This document shows positions 8,683 to 17,468 of a DNA stretch of 64,000 bases, piece by piece. The notes below the pieces were generated by a model. That model was not told the origin of the DNA. It saw only the letters and a list, made by a program, of their open reading frames with translations, and did not search any database. The position numbers and the translations under genes were made by a program. The DNA lies in contig JBBDML010000016.1 in NCBI GenBank assembly GCA_040878345.1, positions 43,394-107,393 on the forward strand. Reading direction: 5' to 3'. The first letter of the stretch is position 1. The number at the start of each line of letters is the position of its first letter. Source of the stretch: ZC4RG35 sp040878345 (GTDB lineage: Bacteria > Actinomycetota > Acidimicrobiia > Spongiisociales > ZC4RG35).

Positions 8683-9145
8683 TGTGATGCATCACGATGG
8701 AACGGGCCGCAAACCCTCCTGCCTCGAAGAAGTTCTTGGCCAATCGATGACCGGGGAGCACATGAGCGTCGAACTTCGAGATCCCGCGCTCCCGCAGCAG
8801 CTCCATAACCCGATCCCTCATCGTCTCCCCCACCGCCACTTCCCGTGCGTCCTGCTCCACATAGATCAGCCTGATCACCCCGATCTGCTCGGTGCCGGCC
8901 TGGGCCAACATGTCCTCCACCCTGGCGAGGATGAACCCGAGGGGAACGCCGTCGATCCTCCCGATCAGAAGCAGTGTGTCGGGGTCTTCCAGTGCGCTCC
9001 GGAAAGCGTCGGTCAACGGCTCATCTAGCGCGTCCGCCAGAGGCCACATCGGGTGGAGCCCCCGCATCTCGTCTTCGAGACCGCGGTAGAGCCGTTCGAG
9101 GTCCGGGACGTCGTCGACGGTGGCCACGGTGGCCTCGAGGTTCAC
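8669..9145 (-). CDS. GNAT-family N-acetyltransferase
   Basis: 158-aa acetyltransferase of the GNAT fold. It begins VNLEATVATVDDVPDLERLY, the usual beta1-alpha1 opening. The region IGVIRLIYVEQDAREVAVGE matches the beta4 and acetyl-CoA pyrophosphate-binding stretch (V-xx-xxR/Q-x-x-G/A), and FFEAGGF matches the C-terminal motif B. The GTG at 9145 is chosen because it overlaps the upstream stop as GTGA; the frame is open further upstream but that sequence is the shadow of the glycosyltransferase. Substrate unknown. Confidence 0.83.
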   Translation of the reverse strand: MNLEATVATVDDVPDLERLYRGLEDEMRGLHPMWPLADALDEPLTDAFRSALEDPDTLLLIGRIDGVPLGFILARVEDMLAQAGTEQIGVIRLIYVEQDAREVAVGETMRDRVMELLRERGISKFDAHVLPGHRLAKNFFEAGGFAARSIVMHHNDRR

Positions 9146-9876
9146 GAGCCGGCCAAACGGACCGATGGGCGAAGGCGGCTCAGCCCCCACACCGTGACCA
9201 GCCACATCGCCTCGATCACGATCCTCATCCCCATCTTCGACTTCCCCCGTGTCCGGTCTTTGAAGCTGATCGGCACCTCCGCAACCTTGAAGCCATTCTG
9301 ATGCGCCCGCCAGGCCATCTCGACCTGGAACCCGTACCCGGTGGCCCGGGCCTGGCGGTACGGGAGCCTGGACAGGGCATCGGCCCGGAATGCTCGAAAC
9401 CCGGCGGTGGCGTCTCGGGTTGGGATGCCGAGCATGAGTCTGGCGTAGAGGTTCCCCGCCCTCGAGATGAGTCGCCGTGGCAGGGGCCAATCCGGGGTGG
9501 AGCCACCTTCGACGTATCTCGACCCGATCGCCACATCGGCACCTTGGGCTATGGCGTCGACCAGGCGGGGCAGGTCGGACGGGTCGTGGGAGAAATCTGC
9601 GTCCATCTCGACGATGACCTCCACATCACCCGTGAGGAGTCGATCGAAGGCGGCGGCGTAGGCCGGGCCCAGGCCCTCCTTGGCCTGGCGGTGCATGACC
9701 TCGATCAGGGGATTGGCCGCGGCGAGGGCGTCGGCGAGGGCGCCGGTCCCGTCGGGTGAGTTGTCGTCGACGATCAGCAACCGATAACCATGATCGGTGA
9801 CGGCCGTTCCGAGGTCGGCGAGGTTCTCGCGCTCGTTGTATGTCGGTACGACGACCGTTACCTGGTCAGGCGACAC
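9142..9876 (-). CDS. Polyprenol-phosphate mannose synthase-like glycosyltransferase (GT2)
   Basis: 244-aa cytosolic GT2 enzyme resembling Dpm1/Ppm1, which moves mannose from GDP-mannose to polyprenol phosphate. Motifs are VVVPTYNERENL at the N-terminus, IVDDNSPDGT, the metal-binding EMDADFSHDP, and the Dpm-typical GSRYVEGGS and TAGFRAFRADAL. There is no membrane domain and no fused acyltransferase. The product could supply the GT-C enzymes encoded at 44.1 and 60.8 kb. The GTG start overlaps the DUF4193-type gene by 11 bp. Confidence 0.88.
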   Translation of the reverse strand: MSPDQVTVVVPTYNERENLADLGTAVTDHGYRLLIVDDNSPDGTGALADALAAANPLIEVMHRQAKEGLGPAYAAAFDRLLTGDVEVIVEMDADFSHDPSDLPRLVDAIAQGADVAIGSRYVEGGSTPDWPLPRRLISRAGNLYARLMLGIPTRDATAGFRAFRADALSRLPYRQARATGYGFQVEMAWRAHQNGFKVAEVPISFKDRTRGKSKMGMRIVIEAMWLVTVWGLSRLRPSVRLAGS

Positions 9877-10351
9877 AGTCCTGGCAGATCATCTTGCGCT
9901 TGTTGGCCAGCTGGCTGGTCCGCTTGACCATGAAGCACGATTGGCAGACGAACTCGTCGGATTTCTGGACCTGGGCATCGACGTTCATGGTGAGCTCGGC
10001 GCGTCGCATCGCCCTCAGCTCCTCGACCTCGTCGACCAGCATGGCCTCGTTCGCTTCATCTTCGAGGAGTTGCAGCTCCTGGTTCTCCAGCTCTTCGAGG
10101 GCATCGGCTGTCTCCTCGTCGTGCTGCTCCTCGTCGTCTTCGTCGAACTCGGCGTCGTCTTCGTCATCCTCGAACTCGTCCTCGGCAATGGGTTCTTCTA
10201 CTACCTCGACGGCATCGGCTTCCTCGAGCTCCACTTCCTCGAGGTCGGCTTCGTCCAGTTCCTCGGGGACTTCGACCGCGTCGAGATCGTCGAGGGCCTC
10301 GGGGCGCTCTAGCTCTTCAACCAAGGTTTCTTTGGACTTCTTTGTTGCCAT
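9866..10351 (-). CDS. Highly acidic protein with C-terminal CxxC zinc-ribbon (DUF4193-like)
   Basis: 161-aa protein whose first 115 residues are extremely rich in Glu and Asp and probably disordered. The C-terminus holds two Cys pairs, VCQSC and ICQDC, about 22 residues apart, a likely zinc ribbon. This fits the actinobacterial DUF4193 pattern (about 100 aa with a similar tail), with a longer acidic head. Function unknown. The acidic head and Zn knuckle suggest binding to a basic partner or the transcription machinery, which is inference. Confidence 0.8.
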   Translation of the reverse strand: MATKKSKETLVEELERPEALDDLDAVEVPEELDEADLEEVELEEADAVEVVEEPIAEDEFEDDEDDAEFDEDDEEQHDEETADALEELENQELQLLEDEANEAMLVDEVEELRAMRRAELTMNVDAQVQKSDEFVCQSCFMVKRTSQLANKRKMICQDCVA

Positions 10352-10399
10352 CTCGATGGTTTCAGGGGTGGGCGGCGCAGGAGTATATGACCGATCAGG

Positions 10400-11284
10400 T
10401 CAGATCTTCAGCCGTATCGCGGCGGGCACAACCCGACCGGCCACGGGTGTATTCCCGACCAGATCGCCGTCGGCTTCGAGGGGCCACGACCGGTCGGCCT
10501 CGATCTTGAACTCGGCGGCGCTGAACCTCCGCACGGATCGGTCGGAGAGATGAGTCCCCTTGATCAGCTTCGGTACCAGGGCGGGCGCCTGACGCTTTCG
10601 GGCGCTGATCACCTGAATGTCGATGACACCGTCCATCAGAGTGGCCCTCGGCGCCACGTTCCAGCCCCCGGCGAAGAATTGGGCGTTGGCCAGGATCACC
10701 GCCAGGGCGTCGGCCTGGTGAGTCCGGCGCTCGGTGGTGACGGTCACGTTGGCCCTGGGGAAGCGGGGCAGTCGAGCGGCGAAGGCAATCGGGTAGCGGG
10801 CCGCCCCGAGCCGCCGGCTGAGACGCACCGAGGTCTCCACCGCCGCTGCCCCAACCCCAACCTGTGCCACGTTGACGAAGTAGCGCAACCCCCACTCCCC
10901 CTCGAGGGTGACCACGTCGATGTCGTAGGTGTCAGCGGAGGCGAGGTGCCGTGCTGCCCCCGCCAGGTCTTGGGGAAGGGCGAAGGTTCGGAGCAGGTCA
11001 CACCCGGTGCCTGCCGGAAGGACGCCCAGCGTCGGGGTCTCGCCGAGACCAAGCCCCAACAGCGAGTTCACCGCCAGGTTCACCGTGCCGTCCCCACCGG
11101 CCACCGCGAAATGGGTCATACCGGCGATGGCTGCTTGGCGGAGGGCATCCTCTGTCTCGGCCGTGCTGGCCGGCACCACCATCTCATGATCGACACCGGC
11201 TGCGTCCAGGGCTTGGCGCACCGCGTCGGGGCCGGTTGGCGAGGATCCCGCGGATCGGTTGACCAGGACCAGCCACTTGGGCAT
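10400..11284 (-). CDS. Diacylglycerol/lipid kinase (YegS/DagK family)
   Basis: 294-aa soluble lipid kinase of the DAGK_cat fold. It shows the nucleotide-binding AVAGGDGTVNLAVNSLLG near residues 60-78 and the family block GVLPAGTGCDLLRTF (commonly GTANDFAR) near 90. The C-terminal beta-sandwich contains LEADGD. It probably phosphorylates diacylglycerol or a related lipid at the membrane. Its ATG overlaps the helicase stop by one base (TGATG). The HelY-lipid kinase pairing and lack of membrane segments separate it from the small DgkA type. Confidence 0.88.
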   Translation of the reverse strand: MPKWLVLVNRSAGSSPTGPDAVRQALDAAGVDHEMVVPASTAETEDALRQAAIAGMTHFAVAGGDGTVNLAVNSLLGLGLGETPTLGVLPAGTGCDLLRTFALPQDLAGAARHLASADTYDIDVVTLEGEWGLRYFVNVAQVGVGAAAVETSVRLSRRLGAARYPIAFAARLPRFPRANVTVTTERRTHQADALAVILANAQFFAGGWNVAPRATLMDGVIDIQVISARKRQAPALVPKLIKGTHLSDRSVRRFSAAEFKIEADRSWPLEADGDLVGNTPVAGRVVPAAIRLKI

Positions 11285-13830
11285 CAGCCCACCCCCTGGG
11301 CGGCAACCACCCCTCGATCGACGTCCCGGAGGGCGATGGCCGCCTCCTCGGACAACTCCGAGATCCCGTCTCGAAGCTGGCGAAGCAAGTCCACCAGTTG
11401 GCGCGACACTCTGACGAAATCACCAGGTGCCATCCCCTTGGTGGGGAGGGCTTCGAACTCGGTGCCCGACGCCCATAGATAGGCGAGGAGCCCAAAGCCA
11501 GGATCCGGTCTGCGGGTGGGGGTGAGCCGGCCCACTCGCTCCGATCTCGTCAGGTCGCCCCAAAGCCTCTCGACCTCCTCCCAGCGGCGATGAAGCTCCT
11601 GGGTCGGCCATTCTGGGGGAGATGCCTGGTCGGTCCGCGGCTCGTAGACGAACGCCGAGAGCAATGCTGCCACCTCGGCCGGTTCGAGACCGTAGAGCAC
11701 GCCATGCTCGATGGCCTCCGCCAGCAACAGGTCCGACTCGTTGTAGATCCGGCGCAGCCGTTCGCCACGGGGTGTGAGCTTCCAACCGTCCGAGTAGTCG
11801 AGCTCTTCGAGGAGAGCTTGGATCACCTTGAACTCCTCCACCAGTCCATGCCCCCCGCTGCGCTGGAGGGCCAGATGCTGCTCCAGCCGCCGTTGGATCC
11901 GTTGGGCTCGTCGCAAGGCAGCCAGGTGTCTCGAAGCATCCGGGCAGTCGGCCACGGGGTGCTTGACCAGCATGTGCGTCTGCGGGGAGCGGTCCGACCT
12001 GCGTGGAGGCACCTTGCGCAGCTGACGGAGGGTCTCCTGGACGAACCGGCGGTCCCGGGGTTTGAAAGGCGTCGGCAGGGTCACGGTTCCCACCTTCTGA
12101 CTGGCGGCCGTGATGTCCTTGAAGCCGATGGTCATCACACGACCCGAGGTGGAGAGCACCAGATATCGAATCCCGTCGTCCTTTCGAGCCAATCGCCGAA
12201 GGACTGCGTATCGGCCGTCGCGTGGCCCCCCGACGACCTCCACCACCTCTCCCGCTCCCAGACCGGCGGCTATCCCGTCGTTGTGACGCTTCGGCGCCAG
12301 GGCCTCGATCAGGGCCAGGTACTCCTCGACACTCCCCCGCTCACATCGGGCCAGCTCCTCCTCATGGGCGAGTTGATGCTCCAGTGCCTCGATGGTGCCG
12401 GCGGCCCCACTGATCTCACCTTCCCGCTGGAAGGCGGCGAACGACGCCTCGAGCAGCGACTCGGCTTCCTCCTGGGGGTAGTTGGCGATCAGGTTGGCCG
12501 TCATGTTGTAGGTCGGGCGGAAGCTCGACTTGAGCTCGTGGGCGCCGAGTGAGGCGATCTCGGTGACCTGATTGAATCGGACGAAGGGCGAGTGGAGGAC
12601 AACTCCGAAACCTTCGACATCGATCCCGCGCCGCCCCGCCCTACCGGTGAGTTGTGTGTAGTCACCAGGCCTGAGCATCTCATGGCTCTCGCCGTTGAAC
12701 TTGGACAGCGACTCGAGGACCACCGAGCGTGCCGGCATGTTGATCCCGAGCGCCAGAGTCTCGGTGGCGAACACCACCTTGAGAAGCCCAAGCTCGAAGA
12801 GCTCCTCCACGGTCTCCTTGAAGGCGGGCACCAGACCGGCATGATGGGCGGCCACCCCTACTTCGAGGCCAGTGATCCAACGGTCATAACCCAACACCTC
12901 GAGATCGGCCTCGTTGAGGTGGCCGGTTCGCTCCGCGGCGATGTCACGTATCGATTCGCGCTCCTCCCGGTTGGTCAACCTCGCCCCGGAATCGATGAGA
13001 CGCAGCGCCGCCGCGTCGCAACCAGAGCGGGAGAAGATGAAGTAGATGGCCGGGAGCATGTCCTCGACGGCGAGGCGCTCGATGGTCTCGGTGCGGTTGG
13101 GGGTCTTGAATCTCCTTCGGGTTCCCCGCTCCAGTCCCAGCATGTGCTCGATCCGGGGGTTGGGCCGGCTCCTCCCGTCACGACGAGCGAACGTGGGCAA
13201 GAGGTGGAGGGTCTGGGACCCCATTCGGTCCTTCACCATGTACATGGACTCGAGAGGTACCGGCCGGTGGTCGGTGGCGATGAGGCTGGTGGGACCACGG
13301 CGCTCACCGATCCAGCTTGCGAACTGCTCGTTGTTGGAAATGGTGGCCGAGAGACAGACGAACTGGATGTGGGCCGGGCAATGGATGATCACCTCCTCCC
13401 AGGCCGCCCCGCGGGCCCTGTCCTGGAGGTAATGGGCCTCATCCAGGACCACCAGCCCCACGTCGGAGAGGTAGTCCGGGTCGGCATAGATCATGTTCCG
13501 AAGGACCTCGAGGGTGGCCACGATGAGCCGGGCGCCCGGGTTGATCACGTTGTCACCGGTGAGGAGCCCCACCTCCCGCTCCCCGTGGGCCGCGGCGAAG
13601 TCGGCGTACTTCTGATTGGAGAGTGCCTTGATCGGGGTGGTGTAGAACGCCCGTCTCCCTCGTTCCAGGGCGAGATGGATCGCCGCCTCGGCGACCAGGG
13701 TCTTCCCCGACCCGGTGGGGGCGGTCACCACCACCGACAGCCCGGCGGTTATGGCGTTGGCCGCCTCCAACTGGAATGGATCCGGCTCGAAGTCGAACCG
13801 GTTCCAGAACCCGGCGAGCGGGCCGGTCAC
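11284..13830 (-). CDS. helY: Ski2/Mtr4-like DEAH-box helicase HelY
   Basis: 848-aa superfamily 2 helicase acting on RNA. Motif I VVTAPTGSGKTLVAEAA lies near residue 35, motif II LVVLDEAHYLQD near 130, motif III LSATISN, and motif VI QLTGRAGRRGID near 400. The C-terminal half carries the Ski2-type DSHCT-like helical region. The GTG start at 13830 overlaps the tatC stop as GTGA. The frame remains open through tatC to 14724, but that part is the tatC/tatA shadow. The tatA-tatC-helY order matches mycobacteria. Confidence 0.92.
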   Translation of the reverse strand: MTGPLAGFWNRFDFEPDPFQLEAANAITAGLSVVVTAPTGSGKTLVAEAAIHLALERGRRAFYTTPIKALSNQKYADFAAAHGEREVGLLTGDNVINPGARLIVATLEVLRNMIYADPDYLSDVGLVVLDEAHYLQDRARGAAWEEVIIHCPAHIQFVCLSATISNNEQFASWIGERRGPTSLIATDHRPVPLESMYMVKDRMGSQTLHLLPTFARRDGRSRPNPRIEHMLGLERGTRRRFKTPNRTETIERLAVEDMLPAIYFIFSRSGCDAAALRLIDSGARLTNREERESIRDIAAERTGHLNEADLEVLGYDRWITGLEVGVAAHHAGLVPAFKETVEELFELGLLKVVFATETLALGINMPARSVVLESLSKFNGESHEMLRPGDYTQLTGRAGRRGIDVEGFGVVLHSPFVRFNQVTEIASLGAHELKSSFRPTYNMTANLIANYPQEEAESLLEASFAAFQREGEISGAAGTIEALEHQLAHEEELARCERGSVEEYLALIEALAPKRHNDGIAAGLGAGEVVEVVGGPRDGRYAVLRRLARKDDGIRYLVLSTSGRVMTIGFKDITAASQKVGTVTLPTPFKPRDRRFVQETLRQLRKVPPRRSDRSPQTHMLVKHPVADCPDASRHLAALRRAQRIQRRLEQHLALQRSGGHGLVEEFKVIQALLEELDYSDGWKLTPRGERLRRIYNESDLLLAEAIEHGVLYGLEPAEVAALLSAFVYEPRTDQASPPEWPTQELHRRWEEVERLWGDLTRSERVGRLTPTRRPDPGFGLLAYLWASGTEFEALPTKGMAPGDFVRVSRQLVDLLRQLRDGISELSEEAAIALRDVDRGVVAAQGVG

Positions 13831-14540
13831 TTCTTCAACAGGAGTCGAACCAGCCAATAGGTCATCTCGTACATCAGGTACAGCGGTGCCGCCAGCACGA
13901 GCAGAGTGAAGGCATCCCCGCTGGGGGTTATCAGGGCGGCGCCGATGACGACCAGCAGCAACGCCCAACGCCTGGCTTTCGCCAGTTGCTCGGATGTGAC
14001 GACACCCGCCGCCGCCGCGGCAAACAGGAACACCGGATAGAGGAAGGCGATCCCAAAGGCGAGGAGGAATCGAAGGGAGAACGAATAGTACTCGGCGATG
14101 CGAAGGTCGGTCTGGACCCCGGGGAGGAGCCCGAGGAGAAACTCGAGGCCCCGGGGTAGCGACCAGTACCCGAAGACCACACCTCCCATGAACAGGACGA
14201 CCATGGCGGCCACGACGGGGAAGGCCCACCTGCGCTCCTTGAAAGTGAGAGCCGGGTTGATGAAGGCCCAGAGCTGATAGAGGACCACTGGGCTGGCCAG
14301 CACGAAACCGCCGAAGAGGCCGATCCGCATCAGCACCCCCCATTGCTCGGTGGCTCCGAATGTCTGGAAGGTGGAGTCGGGTGCCGCGGCATGGAACGGC
14401 GCTTCGAGGATGGTCCGGATCTGATCGACGAAGGCAAAAGCGATGACTCCGCCCACCAGGACCCCGATTGCGATCTTCAAGATCCTCCATCGGAGCTCTT
14501 CGAGATGGCCGAGTATCGACTGCGGCTTGTCCCCCGTCAC
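13827..14540 (-). CDS. tatC: Sec-independent protein translocase TatC
   Basis: 237-aa polytopic membrane protein, the twin-arginine signal receptor of the Tat pathway, with six predicted transmembrane helices. The N-terminal HLEELRWRILKIA is the conserved cytoplasmic motif that binds the RR signal, and ASPVVLYQLWAFINPAL is the first-loop/TM2 signature. The GTG start at 14540 overlaps the tatA stop (GTGA). It sits with tatA and helY in a tight minus-strand operon. Confidence 0.95.
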   Translation of the reverse strand: MTGDKPQSILGHLEELRWRILKIAIGVLVGGVIAFAFVDQIRTILEAPFHAAAPDSTFQTFGATEQWGVLMRIGLFGGFVLASPVVLYQLWAFINPALTFKERRWAFPVVAAMVVLFMGGVVFGYWSLPRGLEFLLGLLPGVQTDLRIAEYYSFSLRFLLAFGIAFLYPVFLFAAAAAGVVTSEQLAKARRWALLLVVIGAALITPSGDAFTLLVLAAPLYLMYEMTYWLVRLLLKK

Positions 14541-14890
14541 TCGTCATCCTCGGCGGCGGCCTTTTCGATCTGCTCCAGATCGGCCATGGCGTCTTCGGGT
14601 GTCGGCCCTGAGACCGGTTTGGGGCCGGTCCACTCGTACTTCTTGGGGTCGACCGAATCGAGGGTTTCTTTGAGGTCCTTGCGGATCTCCTTGACCGGAT
14701 CGGTGACCTCTTTGGCCAGATCACGCACCTGGGCCACCTCGGCCTCCAGGCCCTGGGTTATCTCTCTGGCGGCCGTGCGCAGCTCCGTGGCCCACGATCC
14801 CAGTTTTCGCGCCAACTGGGGCAGACGTTGGGGCCCGAGCACGATGAGCGCCAAGAGGAGGATTATGAGAATCTCGCCGCCTTGCAGCAT
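14537..14890 (-). CDS. tatA: Twin-arginine translocase subunit TatA/TatB
   Basis: 117-aa protein with one N-terminal membrane helix (MLQGGEILIILLLALIVLGP), the hinge GPQRLPQLARKLG and an amphipathic helix, followed by a charged cytoplasmic tail to residue 117. Length and the LGP hinge fit either TatA or TatB, and no second copy is visible here, so the single name is provisional. It forms the translocation pore with TatC. It starts a new transcription unit after the hairpin at 14927. Confidence 0.85.
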   Translation of the reverse strand: MLQGGEILIILLLALIVLGPQRLPQLARKLGSWATELRTAAREITQGLEAEVAQVRDLAKEVTDPVKEIRKDLKETLDSVDPKKYEWTGPKPVSGPTPEDAMADLEQIEKAAAEDDE

Positions 14891-14926
14891 GGAGGCGGAT
14901 GCTAAAGGCTGAGAGGGGACAAAAGT

Positions 14927-14959
14927 AGAAGGTGACGACCCCCCGGGTCGTCACCTTCT
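14927..14959 (-). terminator. Strong intrinsic terminator-like hairpin before tatA
   Basis: Perfect 15-bp inverted repeat with arms AGAAGGTGACGACCC / GGGTCGTCACCTTCT and a 3-nt CCC loop. On the minus strand it is followed by ACTTTTGTC, a short T-run. It lies about 60 bp beyond the stop of the zinc-ribbon gene and some 35 bp before the tatA start, so it would end the pafBC-zinc-ribbon transcript. Confidence 0.75.
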
Positions 14960-15018
14960 CGGCCGCTGGACACCCTGCCCGTGGTGTCCGCTCGATACCC
15001 CTACCTATCGGCCCGTTG

Positions 15019-15309
15019 TCAGCCGGCCAGAAGACGGAGTGGATCCGGCTCCGTCTCGAGGGCGGCTGCAAACGCTTCGATCTCGTCTTCGGTGATCGGA
15101 TAAGGATTGACTACCTCAAAATGCACGCCTGTCGCCAGGAGCACACTCACCACTCGGGAGTTCGCCGGCCTGCGCTGCTGGTAGGTGCAACTGGGACAGG
15201 TGAACCTGTAGTCACCCTCCCGGCCGTCGGGTCGCAGTTCCAATGCCACGTCATCCGGTGTCAGGTGGATGTCGCCGCATCGGGTGCAAGTTGTCTTGAT
15301 GGTGGTCAT
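15019..15309 (-). CDS. Small zinc-ribbon protein next to pafC
   Basis: 96-aa protein with two Cys pairs, TTCTRCGDIHL near residue 8 and FTCPSCTYQ near 38, predicted to bind one zinc. Its C-terminal half is acidic and helical (ITEDEIEAFAAALE). The ATG at 15309 has GGAG 8-9 nt upstream; an in-frame ATG 21 bp earlier lacks one. It lies between pafC and tatA, 85 bp after pafC, and ends at the 14927 hairpin, so it may be co-transcribed with pafBC. I do not recognise the family. Confidence 0.75.
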   Translation of the reverse strand: MTTIKTTCTRCGDIHLTPDDVALELRPDGREGDYRFTCPSCTYQQRRPANSRVVSVLLATGVHFEVVNPYPITEDEIEAFAAALETEPDPLRLLAG

Positions 15310-15394
15310 GCCATGTCTCCGGTCACCCATAAGTAATGAGGTGATCGGCAGATGGGCCGGTGGACTGAAGCAAGCCCGGGTAGGTCGATAGACC

Positions 15395-16324
15395 CTATGA
15401 GTATTTGGCGATCAGAGCTTGGCCGAGCTCTTTGACCCGTCGAGCCACCTCTGGTCCCTCGACCAGGGTCGCCGTGCCTCCGAGCCTGATCAAGAGACGG
15501 GCCGCCACCTCAGGGTCCGGCCCCCAGAACCTGATCCGTGTGCCGTCGGGACCCTGTGCCAGCACCTCCACCGGGTAGTACTCGAGAACCCAAGCGGCCC
15601 GTGGAGTGAGGTCGATGACACACCAGACGTCCCCGTCGGAAGGCGAGTACCCGACACCGGGCTCCGGGACCGAGAGGGGGCGAGTGAAGGTGTCCTCCAG
15701 GACCTGGGCGCTCCTGATCCGGTCGACACGAAAGGTCCGCTGCCCATCGACGAGCCGGCAGTGCCCTATCACATACCACCGCCCCATGGTATGGAACACC
15801 GCCCATGGCTCGATGTCACGCTCGGTGGTCTGCTCCTTTCCCACGGAGCGGTAGTTGATCCGGACCACATTGGTCCCGGTCGTCGCATCCCGGAGCTCCT
15901 TGACGAGCTCGGTCTCGTCGAGGACGTCGACCGAGAGCACCGGCCCCGAGTCGGGCACCAACACCTTGGCAAGCTTGCGCACCGCCGACTCCAGTGCCGG
16001 GGTGCCCTCACCCATGTCGATCACGGTCATCCCTGAGGCCAGGAGACCCAAGGCCTCCGTGGGAGTGAGCCGTGGCGCCCGGGTGAAGTAGTCGGCCGCA
16101 TCGATGATGACCTCGTCCTCGTCGATGTAGGCCTCCATAAGGTCGCCGGGCCCGTAGCCGGGGAGGCCGCAGACGAAGACCGTGTCGAGGTCCCTCGACA
16201 GCTGCTCGGGGGTGTAACCGAAACGATCGAGCACTTCGGCCACGTCCGCCGATCGTCGCTCGAGCACATAAGGGATGAGAGCCAGGATCCGGGCCAGCCG
16301 CGAGACGGTGCGGGAGCTGGTCAT
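15395..16324 (-). CDS. pafC: PafC-like WYL-domain transcriptional regulator
   Basis: 309-aa regulator with an N-terminal winged-helix region (about residues 1-70) and a WYL domain (about 145-225, with the signature GRWYVIGHCRLVDGQRTFRVDRI) followed by a WCX C-terminal extension. PafB and PafC together activate the LexA-independent DNA damage response in actinobacteria. The ATG overlaps the pafB stop (ATGA), which supports a 1:1 complex. Confidence 0.9.
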   Translation of the reverse strand: MTSSRTVSRLARILALIPYVLERRSADVAEVLDRFGYTPEQLSRDLDTVFVCGLPGYGPGDLMEAYIDEDEVIIDAADYFTRAPRLTPTEALGLLASGMTVIDMGEGTPALESAVRKLAKVLVPDSGPVLSVDVLDETELVKELRDATTGTNVVRINYRSVGKEQTTERDIEPWAVFHTMGRWYVIGHCRLVDGQRTFRVDRIRSAQVLEDTFTRPLSVPEPGVGYSPSDGDVWCVIDLTPRAAWVLEYYPVEVLAQGPDGTRIRFWGPDPEVAARLLIRLGGTATLVEGPEVARRVKELGQALIAKYS

Positions 16325-17247
16325 GCCACTCCCTTGATGGCAGCCCCCACCCGGTCCCTGACCTCTTGGCGCATCTCCTCAGGGGCGATGATCTCCGCGC
16401 CATCGCCAAAGCTGAGCACCCAGCCGAGGAAGGCGTCGCGGTTGACCACCGGGATTTCCGCCGTCAAGGCCGTCCCCTCTTCAGGCTCCGGGAGGCCCAG
16501 CGTGCGAGCCGCCCACCAAGCCACATCTGCCTCGAACCGGACCGCGGCCTCAGTCCGGTCTCCCGGCCCCGACTCCCAGGGTTGGACATCCATGACCTTT
16601 CGGATGTCGAAGCTCCTCGGCTTCTTGAAGGTGCCCGCTTCCTCCGCCACCTCGAGGTGTTCCATGCGATCGACCCGGAACACCCGCTCTTCGCCGACGG
16701 CGGCTCCCGCCAGGTACCAATGCCCTCTGCGATGAGCGATCCCATACGGCTCGACGGATCGTGGTGAGCCTCGGTAGTCGAACCTGATCCGGCGGCGCCC
16801 GGTGACCGCGGCGAAGAGGTCGCCGAGATCTGAGGCCCCTGGCCCGAGGTCGGCCCCGACCGGCTCCAGCCCGCCGCCCCGCTCGAGGCCACCCAGCTTG
16901 AGCAGGGCGTCGACTCCGAGATGCGCGCCGCCGAGCCGGACCATCCGCGCAGCCAGCGAAAGGGCGGCGCGCTCTTCCTGGGTGAGCCTCGGGTCCTCGA
17001 TGGCGTATTCCTCGGGATCGACGCTGTAGCCGAAGTCGACCTCCCAGACATCGAGGGGTTGTCGCTTCAGGGGGACGCCGAGTCGGCGGAGGACGTCCTT
17101 GTCCCGCTCGAACATACGATGGAAGGCCTCGTCGGTCTGGTCGTCATAGCCTTGGACGGTGTTGCGCACCTCGTCGGCGGTCACCGGGTGCGATGACTCG
17201 AGGAGGTAGATGAGGAGGTTGAGCACCCTCTCCACGACGTTCTGCAT
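16321..17247 (-). CDS. pafB: PafB-like WYL-domain transcriptional regulator
   Basis: 308-aa regulator with a clear N-terminal winged helix-turn-helix (ERVLNLLIYLLESSHPVTAD) and a WYL domain (GHWYLAGAAVGEERVFRVDRM, about residues 185-205) plus WCX tail. It is the partner of PafC in the mitomycin-inducible, LexA-independent damage response. A 221-bp gap separates it from pafA, so it may have its own promoter. That gap holds three AGTCGGCC copies (17315, 17444 and 17454) of unknown meaning. Confidence 0.9.
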   Translation of the reverse strand: MQNVVERVLNLLIYLLESSHPVTADEVRNTVQGYDDQTDEAFHRMFERDKDVLRRLGVPLKRQPLDVWEVDFGYSVDPEEYAIEDPRLTQEERAALSLAARMVRLGGAHLGVDALLKLGGLERGGGLEPVGADLGPGASDLGDLFAAVTGRRRIRFDYRGSPRSVEPYGIAHRRGHWYLAGAAVGEERVFRVDRMEHLEVAEEAGTFKKPRSFDIRKVMDVQPWESGPGDRTEAAVRFEADVAWWAARTLGLPEPEEGTALTAEIPVVNRDAFLGWVLSFGDGAEIIAPEEMRQEVRDRVGAAIKGVA

Positions 17248-17468
17248 GAGACCGATTCTGGTCCTTCCAGGGCCGGAACCGAGTACTTGGTACCTTCAGG
17301 GGGCAAGCGGCCGAAGTCGGCCCCATCCACCCGGCGGCAGCTCCGGCCGACCGGCGTCTGTTTGGCCGAGCTATGACACAGCCTCACCGAGGAGACCGTC
17401 GGGGTGATCCCCGGCCGGGCGATGAGCTCTATCGAGTGGAGGCAGTCGGCCAAAGTCGGCCGGCAATA

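Noticed and set aside
13831..14724. N-terminal extension of the HelY frame by about 298 codons
   Set aside because: It runs antiparallel in content to nothing known and overlaps tatC and tatA fully; the GTGA start at 13830 gives the family length.
17315..17461. AGTCGGCC repeats before pafB as a regulator site
   Set aside because: Three 8-mers at uneven spacing in high-GC DNA are too weak; noted only in the pafB entry.
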